This document shows, piece by piece, positions 36,491 to 46,641 of a stretch of 64,000 bases of DNA. Made by a program: the position numbers and the translations under genes. The notes below the pieces were generated by a model that saw nothing but the letters and a program-made list of their open reading frames with translations, did not search any database and was not told the origin of the DNA. The stretch spans positions 62,001 through 126,000 of the forward strand of contig JAGYKL010000007.1 of the NCBI GenBank assembly GCA_018401705.1, given 5' to 3'. The DNA is from Bacteroidia bacterium. Lineage in GTDB: Bacteria > Bacteroidota > Bacteroidia > M30B66. Numbering within the stretch: position 1 is the stretch's first letter; each line of letters opens with the position of its first letter.

Positions 36491-37324
36491 ATGTCTGAAA
36501 GCACTCTTGGCTTCTCAACTTGTCCCAACGACACATTTATTTTCGATGCTTGGGTTAACTCTCGCTTAGAGAATGATATCAAGCCATTCATTTACTTAAG
36601 TGATGTTGACGAATTAAATAAAATGGCTCTAAATGCCAAACTAGATATTACTAAATTATCTTTCGGAGTATATCCAGAAGTTTCTGAACATTACCAAATA
36701 CTGGACTCAGGAAGCGCCCTTGGATTTGGCTGCGGACCTTTGCTAATATGTAAAGAAAAGAGAATTGATTTAAATAATTTACCCAGCAATTTCAGCGTTG
36801 CTATTCCAGGTGAAAGAACAACAGCAAATCTTTTGCTTTCAATTGCTTATCCCCAAATCACCAACAAAGTCATTATGCTCTTTTCTGAGATCGAGCAAGC
36901 AGTACTTTCTGGAGCGGTAGATGCGGGACTAATTATTCATGAAAATCGCTTCACATATGCTGCTAAAGGCCTGCACAAGCTCATTGATTTAGGTGAGTTC
37001 TGGGAAAACAAGACAGGATTACCAATTCCATTGGGCTGCATTACTATAAAAAGAAGTCTTCCTGAAGAAGATAAAATCAAAATACAGGAGCTAATAAGAA
37101 AGAGCATTGAACATGCTTTTTCAAATCCTCAGGATTCTTCTGAGTATGTTTCATTGCATGCACAGGAAATGAAGCCAGAAGTAATGAAACAGCATATTGA
37201 TTTGTATGTCAATAAATTCAGTATTTCTCTAGGTGATGATGGCAAAAAGGCAATTAAAACTTTATTTGCAGAAGGTGAAAAGGCTGGAATACTAAAGAAA
37301 GCAGTTGAGCCTTTATTTATTTGA
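36491..37324 (+). CDS. mqnD: 1,4-dihydroxy-6-naphthoate synthase (menaquinone futalosine pathway)
   Basis: 277 residues, periplasmic-binding-protein-like fold used as an enzyme. LGFSTCPNDTFIFDAWV is the MqnD N-terminal signature, with DVDELNKMAL and TKLSFGVYP next and LPIPLGCITIKR in the second lobe. It converts cyclic de-hypoxanthine futalosine to 1,4-dihydroxy-6-naphthoate on the futalosine route to menaquinone. Its stop overlaps the convergent DUF952 gene by 8 bases. Confidence 0.9.
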   Translation: MSESTLGFSTCPNDTFIFDAWVNSRLENDIKPFIYLSDVDELNKMALNAKLDITKLSFGVYPEVSEHYQILDSGSALGFGCGPLLICKEKRIDLNNLPSNFSVAIPGERTTANLLLSIAYPQITNKVIMLFSEIEQAVLSGAVDAGLIIHENRFTYAAKGLHKLIDLGEFWENKTGLPIPLGCITIKRSLPEEDKIKIQELIRKSIEHAFSNPQDSSEYVSLHAQEMKPEVMKQHIDLYVNKFSISLGDDGKKAIKTLFAEGEKAGILKKAVEPLFI

Positions 37325-37652
37325 TTTGCTTGCTAAAGTCAAATGGAAATGGGATTACCTCAACAATTGCATTTTTTTGAATTGGGCCAAAAGCATGAGG
37401 AAAGAAACCTGAACCATTATCAGCGGCTTCATAAATTAGAGGAATATTGAGAAGTTTAGAATCAATTTTCAAAACAAGAATATCTTCTCTCCCATCAAAA
37501 AAACGTTTTAGAGTAGCATCTAACTGTTCATATCTTGAGCAGTGAATAAAACCCTCTTCATCAAGAGTTTCGATGCTGTAAACCTTGTTATTAGCTTGTT
37601 TATCCCAATCAGAAATTGAGGCAATATGATAGATAAATTGAGGTGCCGCCAT
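37317..37652 (-). CDS. DUF952 domain protein
   Basis: 111 residues from the ATG at 37652 (MAAPQFIYHIAS); an in-frame ATG at 37709 is possible but would add a non-conserved hydrophobic stretch. EGFIHCSRYEQLDATLKRFF and FPHAFGPIQKNAIVEV are the DUF952 hallmarks. These small cytoplasmic proteins have no established function, though the fold resembles glutathione-S-transferase-like or RNA 2'-phosphotransferase-like domains in some descriptions. Convergent with mqnD. Confidence 0.85.
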   Translation of the reverse strand: MAAPQFIYHIASISDWDKQANNKVYSIETLDEEGFIHCSRYEQLDATLKRFFDGREDILVLKIDSKLLNIPLIYEAADNGSGFFPHAFGPIQKNAIVEVIPFPFDFSKQIK

Positions 37653-37712
37653 TAAAAATTCTTTGCAAATATAGGGTTTGCATTCAATTAAGAAGAATAA
37701 TGCATACAAGTC

Positions 37713-40145
37713 TTAATTAAAGCTAACCTGTAAACTCAATTTTATCAAACGCCCGGTTGCGCTTATACCGCTTGCGAAAACACGATAATTAGTATCCAGC
37801 AAATTTTCGGCTGAAAGGTCAAGCTTTACACTTTCTGAAACTTCAACTCCAGCTCTTAAATTTATGGTATGCCAGGCCGGCATACCAGATGAAGTAGCAT
37901 ATTGCAAATTATCCTCCCCACTGGGAGAATACAAAGAAAGTGGCTTCTCGCCCTGAAACATAAGCCAAGTAGAAACAGAAAGACGCTTTTTTATCTTTTG
38001 ATTAAGTTGAAATTTGCCAAAAATCGGAGGAATATGATCTAATGGCGCAGAAACTCCATCATTGTAAACTATTCCTTTTGTATATGTGGCACTTACATTC
38101 ATGGAGGTACCTCCGTTTGATTGCCAGCTAATTTTGGCATTCAAACCGGATATCTCTGCTTTACTCGCATTTACATTTGCCAGAATTGCTGAATATTCTC
38201 CATCATATAGCAACGAATCAGCCGAACCAAGCTTAAAAGGACGGGTTACAATTGCCCCGTACAACACAGTGTAATAAGTTCCAAACTCAAGTTTCAAGCC
38301 TTTAACAGGTTTAAAAACGAGTCCTAAATCAAAAGCATCGGTTCGCTCTGGTTTCAAGTCGGGGTTTGGAACTATTAAACTTCCCGGTTGAGAATCAAAC
38401 ACCTTTGCCAAATCGTCAACATTTGCCGATCTGAAACCTTGTGACCAATTTACTCGCCAGTTCATTTTTTTGTTCATCCGAAACGTTAAACCTGCTTGTG
38501 CGCAAATGACTGAGTTCTTCTGCTGGGCTCCTGAAAATGGGAAAGGATAAATTTCACTTTGCCCAAAATCTGCCAATAAGTGATTAAAAGTATAACGCGC
38601 ACCCACTGTAGAAACTAGTTTTTCGGGTAGTAAAACCCTTTGATAGGTTATATAAGCAGAAGTATTATTCACTTCACTGCCTCCGGCAGGATATCTCGTT
38701 GAGGCGATTGACTTTTCTTTTGAAAATATGTTCTCAGAAAACGCATCTGATGCTACTTGATGGGAATAAGCTTCCAAGCCATAAAACAAATCACTATTGC
38801 AAAGTTTCTTATGTAAATCGGTATTTATACTGTAAGATAAAACCTGCTCATTTCTCCTAAAAAGTTGATTGTTTCCAAACCTTCGGCTGTTTCTACTTTC
38901 TCTGTTTAATTGCCATGCTGCAATTATCACCGCTTCATCATACATCGATGTTTTTCTCATGAATTTTAGCTGATAAGAAACTAATGCACGTTCCTCAGGA
39001 CCATAAAACCACTGAGCAAAAACAGGGAGTCCGTTTGAAGTAGATTCAGATAATCTGTCATACCTATTTACATCGGAAGACTTTGTGTATTGCAGATTAA
39101 GTTGGTGTTGTGGACCCTTCTCAGGGCTAAACAACCAACGCTGATTGGCACTAAACTGGCTGTAGGCCGAACCAATTTGTAAGGCAGGATCAGAGTTCAC
39201 AAGAGCTGTGTCTATTCCTGCTATTACAGATGCATGCTTATTTCTTTCCCATTCTTTTCTTAGGCCTGCCTCCCCTTGCCTTAAATCTCCAAAATTATTG
39301 AACGTGAATGAGGTTCTTATTGCAAGTCGTTTAAATCCTACATTATGCCATGCATGCAAGCTTTTTTCCTGATTCCAGTATTTAAAGTTACCTGAAGCAA
39401 TTCTGCTCATCCCGCCAAAGCGGTGATTAACTGCTTTGCCATTCTCTGCAAACTCAGGTTTCATAGTGTTTACCGAAATAACTCCGCCCAAGGCATCACT
39501 TCCATAAATTGGTGAGGAGGAGCCATTAATGACTTCGATTTCCTGGGTTATGTTCGGGTCAAGCCTCATAATATTTTGTAAATGCCCTCCTCTGAAAATA
39601 GGTGTATTTAATCTCACTCCATCTATTACAAGCAAAATTCTATTGGCTTCCATTCCTCTTAACACCGGACTTCCTCCACCAAGTTGACTCCTTTGCACAA
39701 ACACTTCGCCCGATTGTTCAATGGCATCGGCCATATTGCCAGGATTGTTTTCCGCCGGGAGGCGAATTTTAATAACATCCAATGGCAAATTCTCTACAGA
39801 AGTATTTAAACGAGTTCCGGGAATTTCTACAGCAGATATAATTATCCCTGGTAATACTAATTCAACCAGAAGCTTTTTCCCGAACCATTGATCAGGCAAT
39901 ACTAAAGTATTCTTATAACCCGCAGCCTGCACCAGTAGTGTATCTTCTCTCCAGCTATCCGGAAGAGGAGTTTCGCCTTTCTCATTTGTAATAAACTGAG
40001 CTTCAGAACTGCTGTTGTGGAGCCTGGAAATTTTTGCATTGCTTACAGGACTCTTATCGTAAGTGCTTATAATTCGGGCATTCTGCCCGTTTATATCAGC
40101 ACAAACAAAACTCACTAACGCAAAAAAGATGAAAAACTTTTTCAT
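37713..40145 (-). CDS. TonB-dependent outer-membrane receptor
   Basis: 810 residues from the ATG at 40145 with signal peptide MKKFFIFFALVSFVCADINGQ (~21 residues, abridged MKKFFIFFALVS...NGQ). A carboxypeptidase-regulatory-like domain (about 22-95) precedes the plug (about 105-230; LRGMEANRILLVIDGVRLN and YGSDALGGVISV). A long barrel follows, ending in phenylalanine-containing LSLQVSFN. The plug resembles haem/siderophore/cobalamin receptors; the ligand is not predictable. It spans the outer membrane and is energised by TonB-ExbB-ExbD. Monocistronic. Confidence 0.92.
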   Translation of the reverse strand: MKKFFIFFALVSFVCADINGQNARIISTYDKSPVSNAKISRLHNSSSEAQFITNEKGETPLPDSWREDTLLVQAAGYKNTLVLPDQWFGKKLLVELVLPGIIISAVEIPGTRLNTSVENLPLDVIKIRLPAENNPGNMADAIEQSGEVFVQRSQLGGGSPVLRGMEANRILLVIDGVRLNTPIFRGGHLQNIMRLDPNITQEIEVINGSSSPIYGSDALGGVISVNTMKPEFAENGKAVNHRFGGMSRIASGNFKYWNQEKSLHAWHNVGFKRLAIRTSFTFNNFGDLRQGEAGLRKEWERNKHASVIAGIDTALVNSDPALQIGSAYSQFSANQRWLFSPEKGPQHQLNLQYTKSSDVNRYDRLSESTSNGLPVFAQWFYGPEERALVSYQLKFMRKTSMYDEAVIIAAWQLNRESRNSRRFGNNQLFRRNEQVLSYSINTDLHKKLCNSDLFYGLEAYSHQVASDAFSENIFSKEKSIASTRYPAGGSEVNNTSAYITYQRVLLPEKLVSTVGARYTFNHLLADFGQSEIYPFPFSGAQQKNSVICAQAGLTFRMNKKMNWRVNWSQGFRSANVDDLAKVFDSQPGSLIVPNPDLKPERTDAFDLGLVFKPVKGLKLEFGTYYTVLYGAIVTRPFKLGSADSLLYDGEYSAILANVNASKAEISGLNAKISWQSNGGTSMNVSATYTKGIVYNDGVSAPLDHIPPIFGKFQLNQKIKKRLSVSTWLMFQGEKPLSLYSPSGEDNLQYATSSGMPAWHTINLRAGVEVSESVKLDLSAENLLDTNYRVFASGISATGRLIKLSLQVSFN

Positions 40146-40281
40146 TTCAGGCCACAAAATTAGAATTATCCCAAAGACTTTTCAGGACAAATCACTCGCA
40201 TTATCACGTAAGTTTAGAAGCAAATAAGAACAAACCCCGCAGATTAAAACCTCGTAAACCGCACCTAAATAACCCACGACT

Positions 40282-41466
40282 ATGAGTAAATACATTACTA
40301 GAATTTTTGTTGTTGAAGACAACGATTTCTTCGCTCAAATGATAAAGCAAAAGCTCGAATTGAGTGATAGTTACGAAGTAAGCCTATTCAACAATGGAGA
40401 AGATTTCAAATCAGCTCTTCATACCAATCCTGACATTGTAGTATTAGATTATAACCTTCCTAATACCAATGGAATAGACTTATTGAAAGAGATTAAGAAT
40501 TTCAATGATCAGATTAAAACTATTCTTATTTCGGGTCAGGAAACGGTTGATGTGGTAATTGAGGCATATGAAAATGGTGCGGAAGAATACATAAAAAAGG
40601 ATGACAATGCCCTCACCATGTTAGACCTCAAGGTCCAAAAGCATGCAAATAGTGTTAACCTCTTAAAAGAGGTGGATACTCTGAGAGATCAGATTATTGA
40701 CAGGCACAGGTATGACAGAATTATTGGAGAGAGCCCTGCATTGTTGAAAGTTTTACGACTCATTCAAAAGGTTGAGAAAACCAATATGTTGGCTTTAATT
40801 ACAGGAGAAAGCGGCACTGGTAAAGAGCTCGTTGCTTCTGCGATTCACTATAATTCTGCTAGAAAAAACAAACCATTTGTAGCTGTGAATGTGGCTGCAA
40901 TTCCTGAAGACCTCATGGAAAGTGAACTTTTCGGACATGAACGCGGAGCTTTCACAGGCGCTGACAGCAAGCGAATCGGAAAATTTGAAGAAGCGAATGA
41001 CGGTACTATTTTCCTTGATGAAATAGGTGAAATGGACGTTCATATGCAAACTAAATTATTGAGGGTTCTTCAGGAAAGTAAAATTACCCGACTGGGTTCT
41101 AACAAAGAGATTCCGCTTAATGTAAGAGTAATTGCTGCTACAAATAAAAATCTGGCTCAGAGAGTGAAAGACGGAAAAATGCGTGAAGATTTATACTATC
41201 GCCTGCAAGGCTTCTTGATTCACCTTCCGCCGCTTCGCGAGCGCGATAATGACATTTTATTACTGGCTAAAAGCATGTTAAAGTCATTTTGTGATTCTAA
41301 TAGAATGCCTGAGAAAAGTTTTTCATCGGATGCTTTAAGAGATATGATGAAACACCCATGGAGTGGAAATGTAAGAGAATTGAAAGCTTTTGTTGAAAGA
41401 GCGGTTCTTATTTCAGATGAGAATATTATTGAGGCAGAAGATTTAATCTTTTCTCAGGATATATAA
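40282..41466 (+). CDS. Sigma-54-activating response regulator lacking a DNA-binding domain
   Basis: 394 residues. REC domain 1-125 with phospho-acceptor D56 in [12 protein letters not shown]+ domain about 145-385 with Walker A GESGTGKE (174-181), the sigma-54 loop GAFTGA (222-227), Walker [10 protein letters not shown] and an arginine-finger region PPLRERDND. The protein ends at SQDI right after the AAA+ lid, where NtrC-type regulators continue with a Fis-type helix-turn-helix (usual length about 440-470). So it may activate sigma-54 promoters without site-specific DNA binding, as reported for FlgR of Helicobacter. No kinase gene is adjacent. Confidence 0.92.
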   Translation: MSKYITRIFVVEDNDFFAQMIKQKLELSDSYEVSLFNNGEDFKSALHTNPDIVVLDYNLPNTNGIDLLKEIKNFNDQIKTILISGQETVDVVIEAYENGAEEYIKKDDNALTMLDLKVQKHANSVNLLKEVDTLRDQIIDRHRYDRIIGESPALLKVLRLIQKVEKTNMLALITGESGTGKELVASAIHYNSARKNKPFVAVNVAAIPEDLMESELFGHERGAFTGADSKRIGKFEEANDGTIFLDEIGEMDVHMQTKLLRVLQESKITRLGSNKEIPLNVRVIAATNKNLAQRVKDGKMREDLYYRLQGFLIHLPPLRERDNDILLLAKSMLKSFCDSNRMPEKSFSSDALRDMMKHPWSGNVRELKAFVERAVLISDENIIEAEDLIFSQDI

Positions 41467-41488
41467 TAGAAACACCATTAATTGTTAC

Positions 41489-41516
41489 GGCTGGAGGGTT
41501 ACTTCCGGCCTTTTTT
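41489..41516 (+). terminator. Rho-independent terminator after the sigma-54 activator gene
   Basis: GGCTGGA (41489-41495) pairs with TCCGGCC (41504-41510) with one G-T pair, followed by T6. Confidence 0.75.
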
Positions 41517-41571
41517 ATTTAAGCGAGTTGTATGATTAATGATTAGCTCTGTTTCTAACTCCTGATTTACC

Positions 41572-41579
41572 TATCTTTG
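41572..41579 (+). promoter_or_regulatory. -7 box (TATCTTTG) of ychF
   Basis: Exact TAnnTTTG match, 18 bases before the ATG at 41598. The TTG within it is the reason for an overlong in-frame reading that starts at 41577. Confidence 0.55.
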
Positions 41580-41597
41580 CGCCCATTTCCAGATAAT

Positions 41598-42698
41598 ATG
41601 GCTTTAAAATGCGGCATTGTTGGACTACCCAACGTAGGTAAATCAACCTTATTTAACTGTTTAAGTAACGCTAAGGCTCAGGCTGCGAATTTCCCATTCT
41701 GCACTATTGAACCAAATGTAGGGGTTATTACTGTTCCTGATGAAAGACTTACTGAACTTTCGAAGTTTGTAAAGCCTGAAAGGATTGTTCCTACAACTGT
41801 TGAAATTGTTGATATTGCCGGTTTGGTTAAAGGAGCTAGTAAAGGAGAAGGATTAGGCAACCAGTTTCTTGGAAATATCAGAGAATGTGATGCCATTTTG
41901 CATGTTGTAAGATGCTTTGATGATCCAAATGTTGTTCACGTTGATGGAGATGTGAACCCGGTAAGAGACAAAGAAGTAATTGACTTGGAGCTTCAGCTGA
42001 AAGATTTAGATACCATTGAAAAGCGTATTCAAAAAGTTGAAAGACAAGCAAAAGCGGGCGATAAGGATTCTAAAAAAGCGCTCGATTTATTTACAAGATA
42101 CCGTGAAGTTCTTTTACAGGGTAAATCAGCCAGAAGTGTTATTTTAGAAAGACCTGATGATATTGAGCTTGCGAATGAATTATTTCTACTTACAAATAAG
42201 CCCGTGCTTTATGTATGTAATGTAGATGAAACATCTGCTATCAATGGGAATGCTCATGTAGAAGCTGTGAAAGCTGCTGTTGCTGATGAACATGCTGAAA
42301 TAATGATAATAACTGCAGCCATGGAATCGGAAATAGCCCAGTTGGAAACCTATGAAGATAAAATGGCATTCCTTTCTGAAATTGGTTTGAGTGAGCCTGG
42401 TGTAAATAAACTAATAAAGTCTGCTTATAGATTACTTGATTTGGAAACATACTTCACTGCAGGCGTTAAGGAAGTTAGAGCATGGACAATCACAAAAGGC
42501 ATGAAAGCTCCACAGGCAGCAGGCGTAATTCACACAGATTTTGAGAAAGGATTCATCAGAGCTGAAGTAATCAAATATGAAGATTTCATCAAATATGGTT
42601 CTGAGGCTGCTTGTCGTGAAAATGGCAAACTCTCTGTTGAAGGAAAGGAATATGTTACGCATGACGGTGATATCATGCATTTCCGATTCAATGTTTAG
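41598..42698 (+). CDS. ychF: Ribosome-binding ATPase YchF/OLA1
   Basis: 366 residues from ATG 41598 (MALKCGIVGLPNVGKS). G1 GLPNVGKST, the G3-like DIAGLVKGASKGEGLGN, and NxxE in place of NKxD (about 200-205, CNVDE) are the YchF pattern, which prefers ATP. Middle helical hairpin about 125-175 and C-terminal TGS domain (about 280-366, TAGVKEVRAWTI...GDIMHFRFNV). It binds ribosomes and is linked to stress and translation. Own promoter; ends 9 bases before the convergent phosphatase stop. Confidence 0.96.
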   Translation: MALKCGIVGLPNVGKSTLFNCLSNAKAQAANFPFCTIEPNVGVITVPDERLTELSKFVKPERIVPTTVEIVDIAGLVKGASKGEGLGNQFLGNIRECDAILHVVRCFDDPNVVHVDGDVNPVRDKEVIDLELQLKDLDTIEKRIQKVERQAKAGDKDSKKALDLFTRYREVLLQGKSARSVILERPDDIELANELFLLTNKPVLYVCNVDETSAINGNAHVEAVKAAVADEHAEIMIITAAMESEIAQLETYEDKMAFLSEIGLSEPGVNKLIKSAYRLLDLETYFTAGVKEVRAWTITKGMKAPQAAGVIHTDFEKGFIRAEVIKYEDFIKYGSEAACRENGKLSVEGKEYVTHDGDIMHFRFNV

Positions 42699-42707
42699 TT
42701 AGACAAT

Positions 42708-43367
42708 CTATCCGCTGTAAGCGGAATAATAAAATTGGAGCGTACTTAGTTCTAATGCTACTAAATAGCCATGACCAGGGCGACCAGGAAAAACACAACC
42801 TGCATCCAAATTAAGGACACTTCCTCTTTGATTCAATACTTCGCTTAGAATTTGCGGGGTGTGCCCATGAATAATTATTCGGTCTCTAAGCCACTCTTTA
42901 TTTACTTGCATTTTCCGTATCCACAAGAAAGCGTCTTCATTTTGCAGAGGATCTTTTTCACTAAAATCAAGTCCGGCATGAACCAGAATTAGATTGTTAT
43001 GAAAAACAATTTTCTGGCTTAATTTCATTTCATTTAGATACTTTTCAGGGATTTCGCTTGCTCTCGTAACCCGAAATGAGTCTAATACTTCTTTCCCTCC
43101 GCACTTAATCCAAAATTGATGAGCTTCTTCATCTTCAAGAGCATTCAACAATAATTGCTCATGATTTCCTCGTAAAATCTTAACATCTATGCCGTTTTCC
43201 CTTAGCATAAAAACTTCATCAAACACTCCTTTTGTGTTTGGTCCTCGATCGATTAAATCTCCTAAAACGTAAACCTTATCTCCAGATTCAAGCTTAAGCT
43301 TTGAATTTAGAAGTTTCTGAAATGTGCCAGAGCATCCATGAATGTCTCCGATGGCAAAGACTCTCAA
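42708..43367 (-). CDS. Metallophosphoesterase / PPP-type serine-threonine phosphatase
   Basis: 219 residues. Metal site motifs GDIHG (D8, H10), GDLIDRGPNT (D37), LRGNHE (N68, H69), LVHAG and IIHGHTP are all present, as in bacterial PPP phosphatases such as PrpA or diadenosine tetraphosphatase-like ApaH. It could dephosphorylate phosphoproteins or hydrolyse nucleotides; the exact substrate is open. Cytoplasmic. It sits 19 bases downstream of the subtilisin-like gene on the same strand. Confidence 0.9.
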   Translation of the reverse strand: MRVFAIGDIHGCSGTFQKLLNSKLKLESGDKVYVLGDLIDRGPNTKGVFDEVFMLRENGIDVKILRGNHEQLLLNALEDEEAHQFWIKCGGKEVLDSFRVTRASEIPEKYLNEMKLSQKIVFHNNLILVHAGLDFSEKDPLQNEDAFLWIRKMQVNKEWLRDRIIIHGHTPQILSEVLNQRGSVLNLDAGCVFPGRPGHGYLVALELSTLQFYYSAYSG

Positions 43368-43386
43368 TAATAATTAAATTTAAAAA

Positions 43387-46300
43387 TCATTCCTGCTTCG
43401 CAGTAATAACAATTTGCTCAACAAAAGATTGCTTTTCATTTATAATTTGCACGAAGTACAAGCCTGCAGAAAAGTCATTCAATAGAATTACTCCATTTTG
43501 AGAAAAGCCTTTATGAGCAAGCTGACCATTACTTTGATATATGAGATATTCAAAGGAAGAAAGCCCTTCTACTCTCACAAAACCCTTAGCTGGATTCGGA
43601 AACAAACTAAGTTTTTGATCAAATGTTGACGAAATTCCTACAGCACCTTCAAAATTAAAACCATTAGATTTGCGACTACAGCCATTCTGGCTTGTTACCT
43701 CAACAAAATATAACCCATCCTGCGATGGTTCATAATTCTGTGAATTAGCTCCAACAATAGGCTCATTATTAAAATACCACTGATAAGAAAATCCTTCGGA
43801 AGAAGAAAGCACTCCATTAGAATCATCGATAGTAGGTTGATCAGGAAGTTCATTAACAATTAATGTGAAATCGGCAGTTGATTCGCAACCGGCAAGTGAA
43901 GTTCCTGTTAATGTATATGTTGTAGTCTGAGATGGATTTGCCGTTATCGTTTCTCCTGTGGTTGAAGAAATAGCAATTACAGGAGACCACTGATAATCAG
44001 CTGCTCCAAATCCTGTTAAAGTTGTAGGAGTTCCTTTGCAAATTTCTGAGGGATTAGCTGCAATACTTAATGCTGGAGAAGCTTCAACAACAATGAAGTT
44101 TGTTTTTACTTCTGTGTCCTGACCAAATATATTTGAAGCCAATAATGATACCTGATAAACTCCAGGCGATAGATAAGAAACTGTTGGATTTACATCATTT
44201 GAAGTAGCTGGTGTTCCTCCTGCGAAAGTCCATTCATAGCTACCTGGTTGATTTCCACTTAAGTTAGTAAATAAGATCTCTTCACCTTCACAAATAGTAG
44301 CATTGCCGGCAACAGTAAAATCCGCAATTGCTGGAGCGCCAGCAATTGTACCGTCAATATTAATATTGTCTAAATACAGATTATTACCATAATTATTATA
44401 GCCTTCAAACTTTATCCTAATACCTGTTAAACCTGAAAAAGCATTTAAATCAATTAATGTACAACCTGATCCAACTGGACCATCACACCAATCATCAGCT
44501 GATGCAGGTAAAAAATCTGCTGTTGAAATTGTTGCGGTTGCAAAACTTCCCTGCCCATTCTCTCCACCAATAAAGATGCGATTAGGATAAGTTTCACCGC
44601 AGTCTGTTGAAACACTAACAATCAGCGAATCGGTACTTCCGCTTTGGTATCTGCGATAAGAATGATCAAAAGTTAATATTAAATCGGTGTAGGCAGAAAA
44701 ATTAAGGGTTGGAGTAATGAGAGCATCCCTCTGCCCGGTGGCAGAGTAACTGAAAAATGGAATTCTTGCTGATTTATTTCCCGGACTTGTTCCTGTTGTA
44801 GTAATTACTTCCCAACCTAAGCTATTGTCAGGATTACTCACTGTCCATCCATTTGCAGAAAAGTTTCCTGATTCAAACGTTTCATTGAATGGCAAGGCAA
44901 TGCCAATTGGGGAAACAATGCTAAACATCATTGTTTTGCAATTATTTCCAGAAAAGCCATCTACTTGGATTCCGTTAATCGTGGAAGAGCAAATTGTTAA
45001 TGTGTGATTTCCAATAATACTGGTAATTTCAGGCAATGTAACAAGCTGATTACTTTGAGAATTCAGCGTGCCATTCCATGTAAAAGATCCGGGATTTTGG
45101 GCGTCAATCTGATAGGTGATTAACAAACTTGAAATTGTTGACTGGCCAGTATTTCTTATGGAGATAACAGGTTGAAAAGTAGGATTGCAGGTTGAACCAG
45201 ATGGTGAAACTATGGTTATAACACCTGCGTCAAAAGCCAAAGCACTTGCACTTGCACATTCCAAAGCTGCTTCTGCATTTATTCTCCCACTTCCAAGTTG
45301 ACCAATATAGTTTCCATTCTGAGAATTAATGTTGTCGGCAGTAAGTTGAAGACAATCTAATACTTCTTGTGGAGTTAAGATTGGATTAGCAGATAACATC
45401 AAACCACACAAACCAGCCACAAGCGGCGAAGCCATTGACGTACCGCTTTTGGATGAATAACTTGTTGATGGTATTGTACTTCTAATAGAAGACCCGGGTG
45501 CTGATATGTCAATCCAGGTTCCGTAATTAGAAAATGACGATTTTGCATCAGTGCTTGATGTTGAAGCTACCGAGATAACATTATTAAAACCTGCAGGATA
45601 AAATGTAGTGCTAACATCATCATTTCCGGCTGCGGCAACCAAAACAACCCCGGCATTATTGCCAGAGTTCATGATATTTTGTCCTGTTTGGCTACCTCCA
45701 GAGCCTCCCCAAGACATATTAATTACATCTGCATTGTTGTCTATTGCCCAAACAACTCCTTCATAACCATCAGTTATAAAATCCGGATCATTGGTTGATT
45801 TAATTGGAATTAAACTTATTCCGAATCCAATTGAAGCGACACCAGTTCCATTATTGGTTTCTGCCCCTACAATTCCAGCTACGTGAGTACCGTGATCGTA
45901 AGCATTATTTGGAGGGTTGGGGTCATTGTCATTATCGGCAACGTCTCTCCCTGCAAGACAAACATCATTCAAATCTGGGTGGGTTGTTTGAACAGCATCA
46001 TCAACAATAGCAACCTTTATTGAACTACTCCCTGTAGAAATATCCCAAGCTTGTTGTGCCCTAATTTTATATAAGCTCCACTGACCTGAGCTTCCTGTAT
46101 TGTTTGGCCCTAAGTCATTTGGAGTTAATGTTACCTTATGAAGGGGTACTTTTTCGGCATATTCAATCTGAGTTTGGGCTTTGAGGTAATTAATAAACTC
46201 CTCAACCTCTTCCACTTTATTGAAGTATACCCTAAAAACTCTTCTAATATTCTCATCTTTTGCAAAATAAAAAGAAGATCTGAGCTTTGTAATTTCAAAT

Positions 46301-46494
46301 TGTTCAGCAACGTTTCCTAAGAATTCAAAATCTGATATTTCAGCTTTGTCGCTTGAATATTTTGCTGGCAGCTCTGCTTCATTTTTGATTTTAAAATAAA
46401 TCTGGCCATCAAAATAATTAGCAGAAAAATTCTGCGCTTTTGCATTTAATTGAATAATCCCCAAAAATGCAATCAATAAAAATAATCTCTTCAT
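43387..46494 (-). CDS. Subtilisin-like (S8) protease with T9SS type A sorting domain
   Basis: 1035 residues from the ATG at 46494, which opens a signal peptide (MKRLFLLIAFLGI...AKAQ). A propeptide-like region (22-120) precedes the S8 domain (about 130-435): D165 in VAIVDDAV, H201 in YDHGTHVAG, S353 in SGTSMASP, oxyanion N in AAAGND. Then a CARDB-like domain (about 445-550), a jelly-roll/MAM-like module (about 560-740, GWTVSNPDNSLGWEV) and PKD/Ig-like modules (about 745-955). The C-terminus is a type A T9SS signal (LSLFPNPAKGFVRVEGL ... AGLYFVQI). It should be a large surface or secreted protease. Confidence 0.9.
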   Translation of the reverse strand: MKRLFLLIAFLGIIQLNAKAQNFSANYFDGQIYFKIKNEAELPAKYSSDKAEISDFEFLGNVAEQFEITKLRSSFYFAKDENIRRVFRVYFNKVEEVEEFINYLKAQTQIEYAEKVPLHKVTLTPNDLGPNNTGSSGQWSLYKIRAQQAWDISTGSSSIKVAIVDDAVQTTHPDLNDVCLAGRDVADNDNDPNPPNNAYDHGTHVAGIVGAETNNGTGVASIGFGISLIPIKSTNDPDFITDGYEGVVWAIDNNADVINMSWGGSGGSQTGQNIMNSGNNAGVVLVAAAGNDDVSTTFYPAGFNNVISVASTSSTDAKSSFSNYGTWIDISAPGSSIRSTIPSTSYSSKSGTSMASPLVAGLCGLMLSANPILTPQEVLDCLQLTADNINSQNGNYIGQLGSGRINAEAALECASASALAFDAGVITIVSPSGSTCNPTFQPVISIRNTGQSTISSLLITYQIDAQNPGSFTWNGTLNSQSNQLVTLPEITSIIGNHTLTICSSTINGIQVDGFSGNNCKTMMFSIVSPIGIALPFNETFESGNFSANGWTVSNPDNSLGWEVITTTGTSPGNKSARIPFFSYSATGQRDALITPTLNFSAYTDLILTFDHSYRRYQSGSTDSLIVSVSTDCGETYPNRIFIGGENGQGSFATATISTADFLPASADDWCDGPVGSGCTLIDLNAFSGLTGIRIKFEGYNNYGNNLYLDNINIDGTIAGAPAIADFTVAGNATICEGEEILFTNLSGNQPGSYEWTFAGGTPATSNDVNPTVSYLSPGVYQVSLLASNIFGQDTEVKTNFIVVEASPALSIAANPSEICKGTPTTLTGFGAADYQWSPVIAISSTTGETITANPSQTTTYTLTGTSLAGCESTADFTLIVNELPDQPTIDDSNGVLSSSEGFSYQWYFNNEPIVGANSQNYEPSQDGLYFVEVTSQNGCSRKSNGFNFEGAVGISSTFDQKLSLFPNPAKGFVRVEGLSSFEYLIYQSNGQLAHKGFSQNGVILLNDFSAGLYFVQIINEKQSFVEQIVITAKQE

Positions 46495-46641
46495 AAAAAT
46501 CTCTCGAACAAACAAAGTTATATAAACTAAGTCTTTAGCCCAATTGTTCATTCTTTTAATTCGTTCAAAATCTTACATTTTCAACAATATCATCCTACCT
46601 AATGGAAAAGGAAGCACTTGCTCTTAGAAAAAACAAAATTT

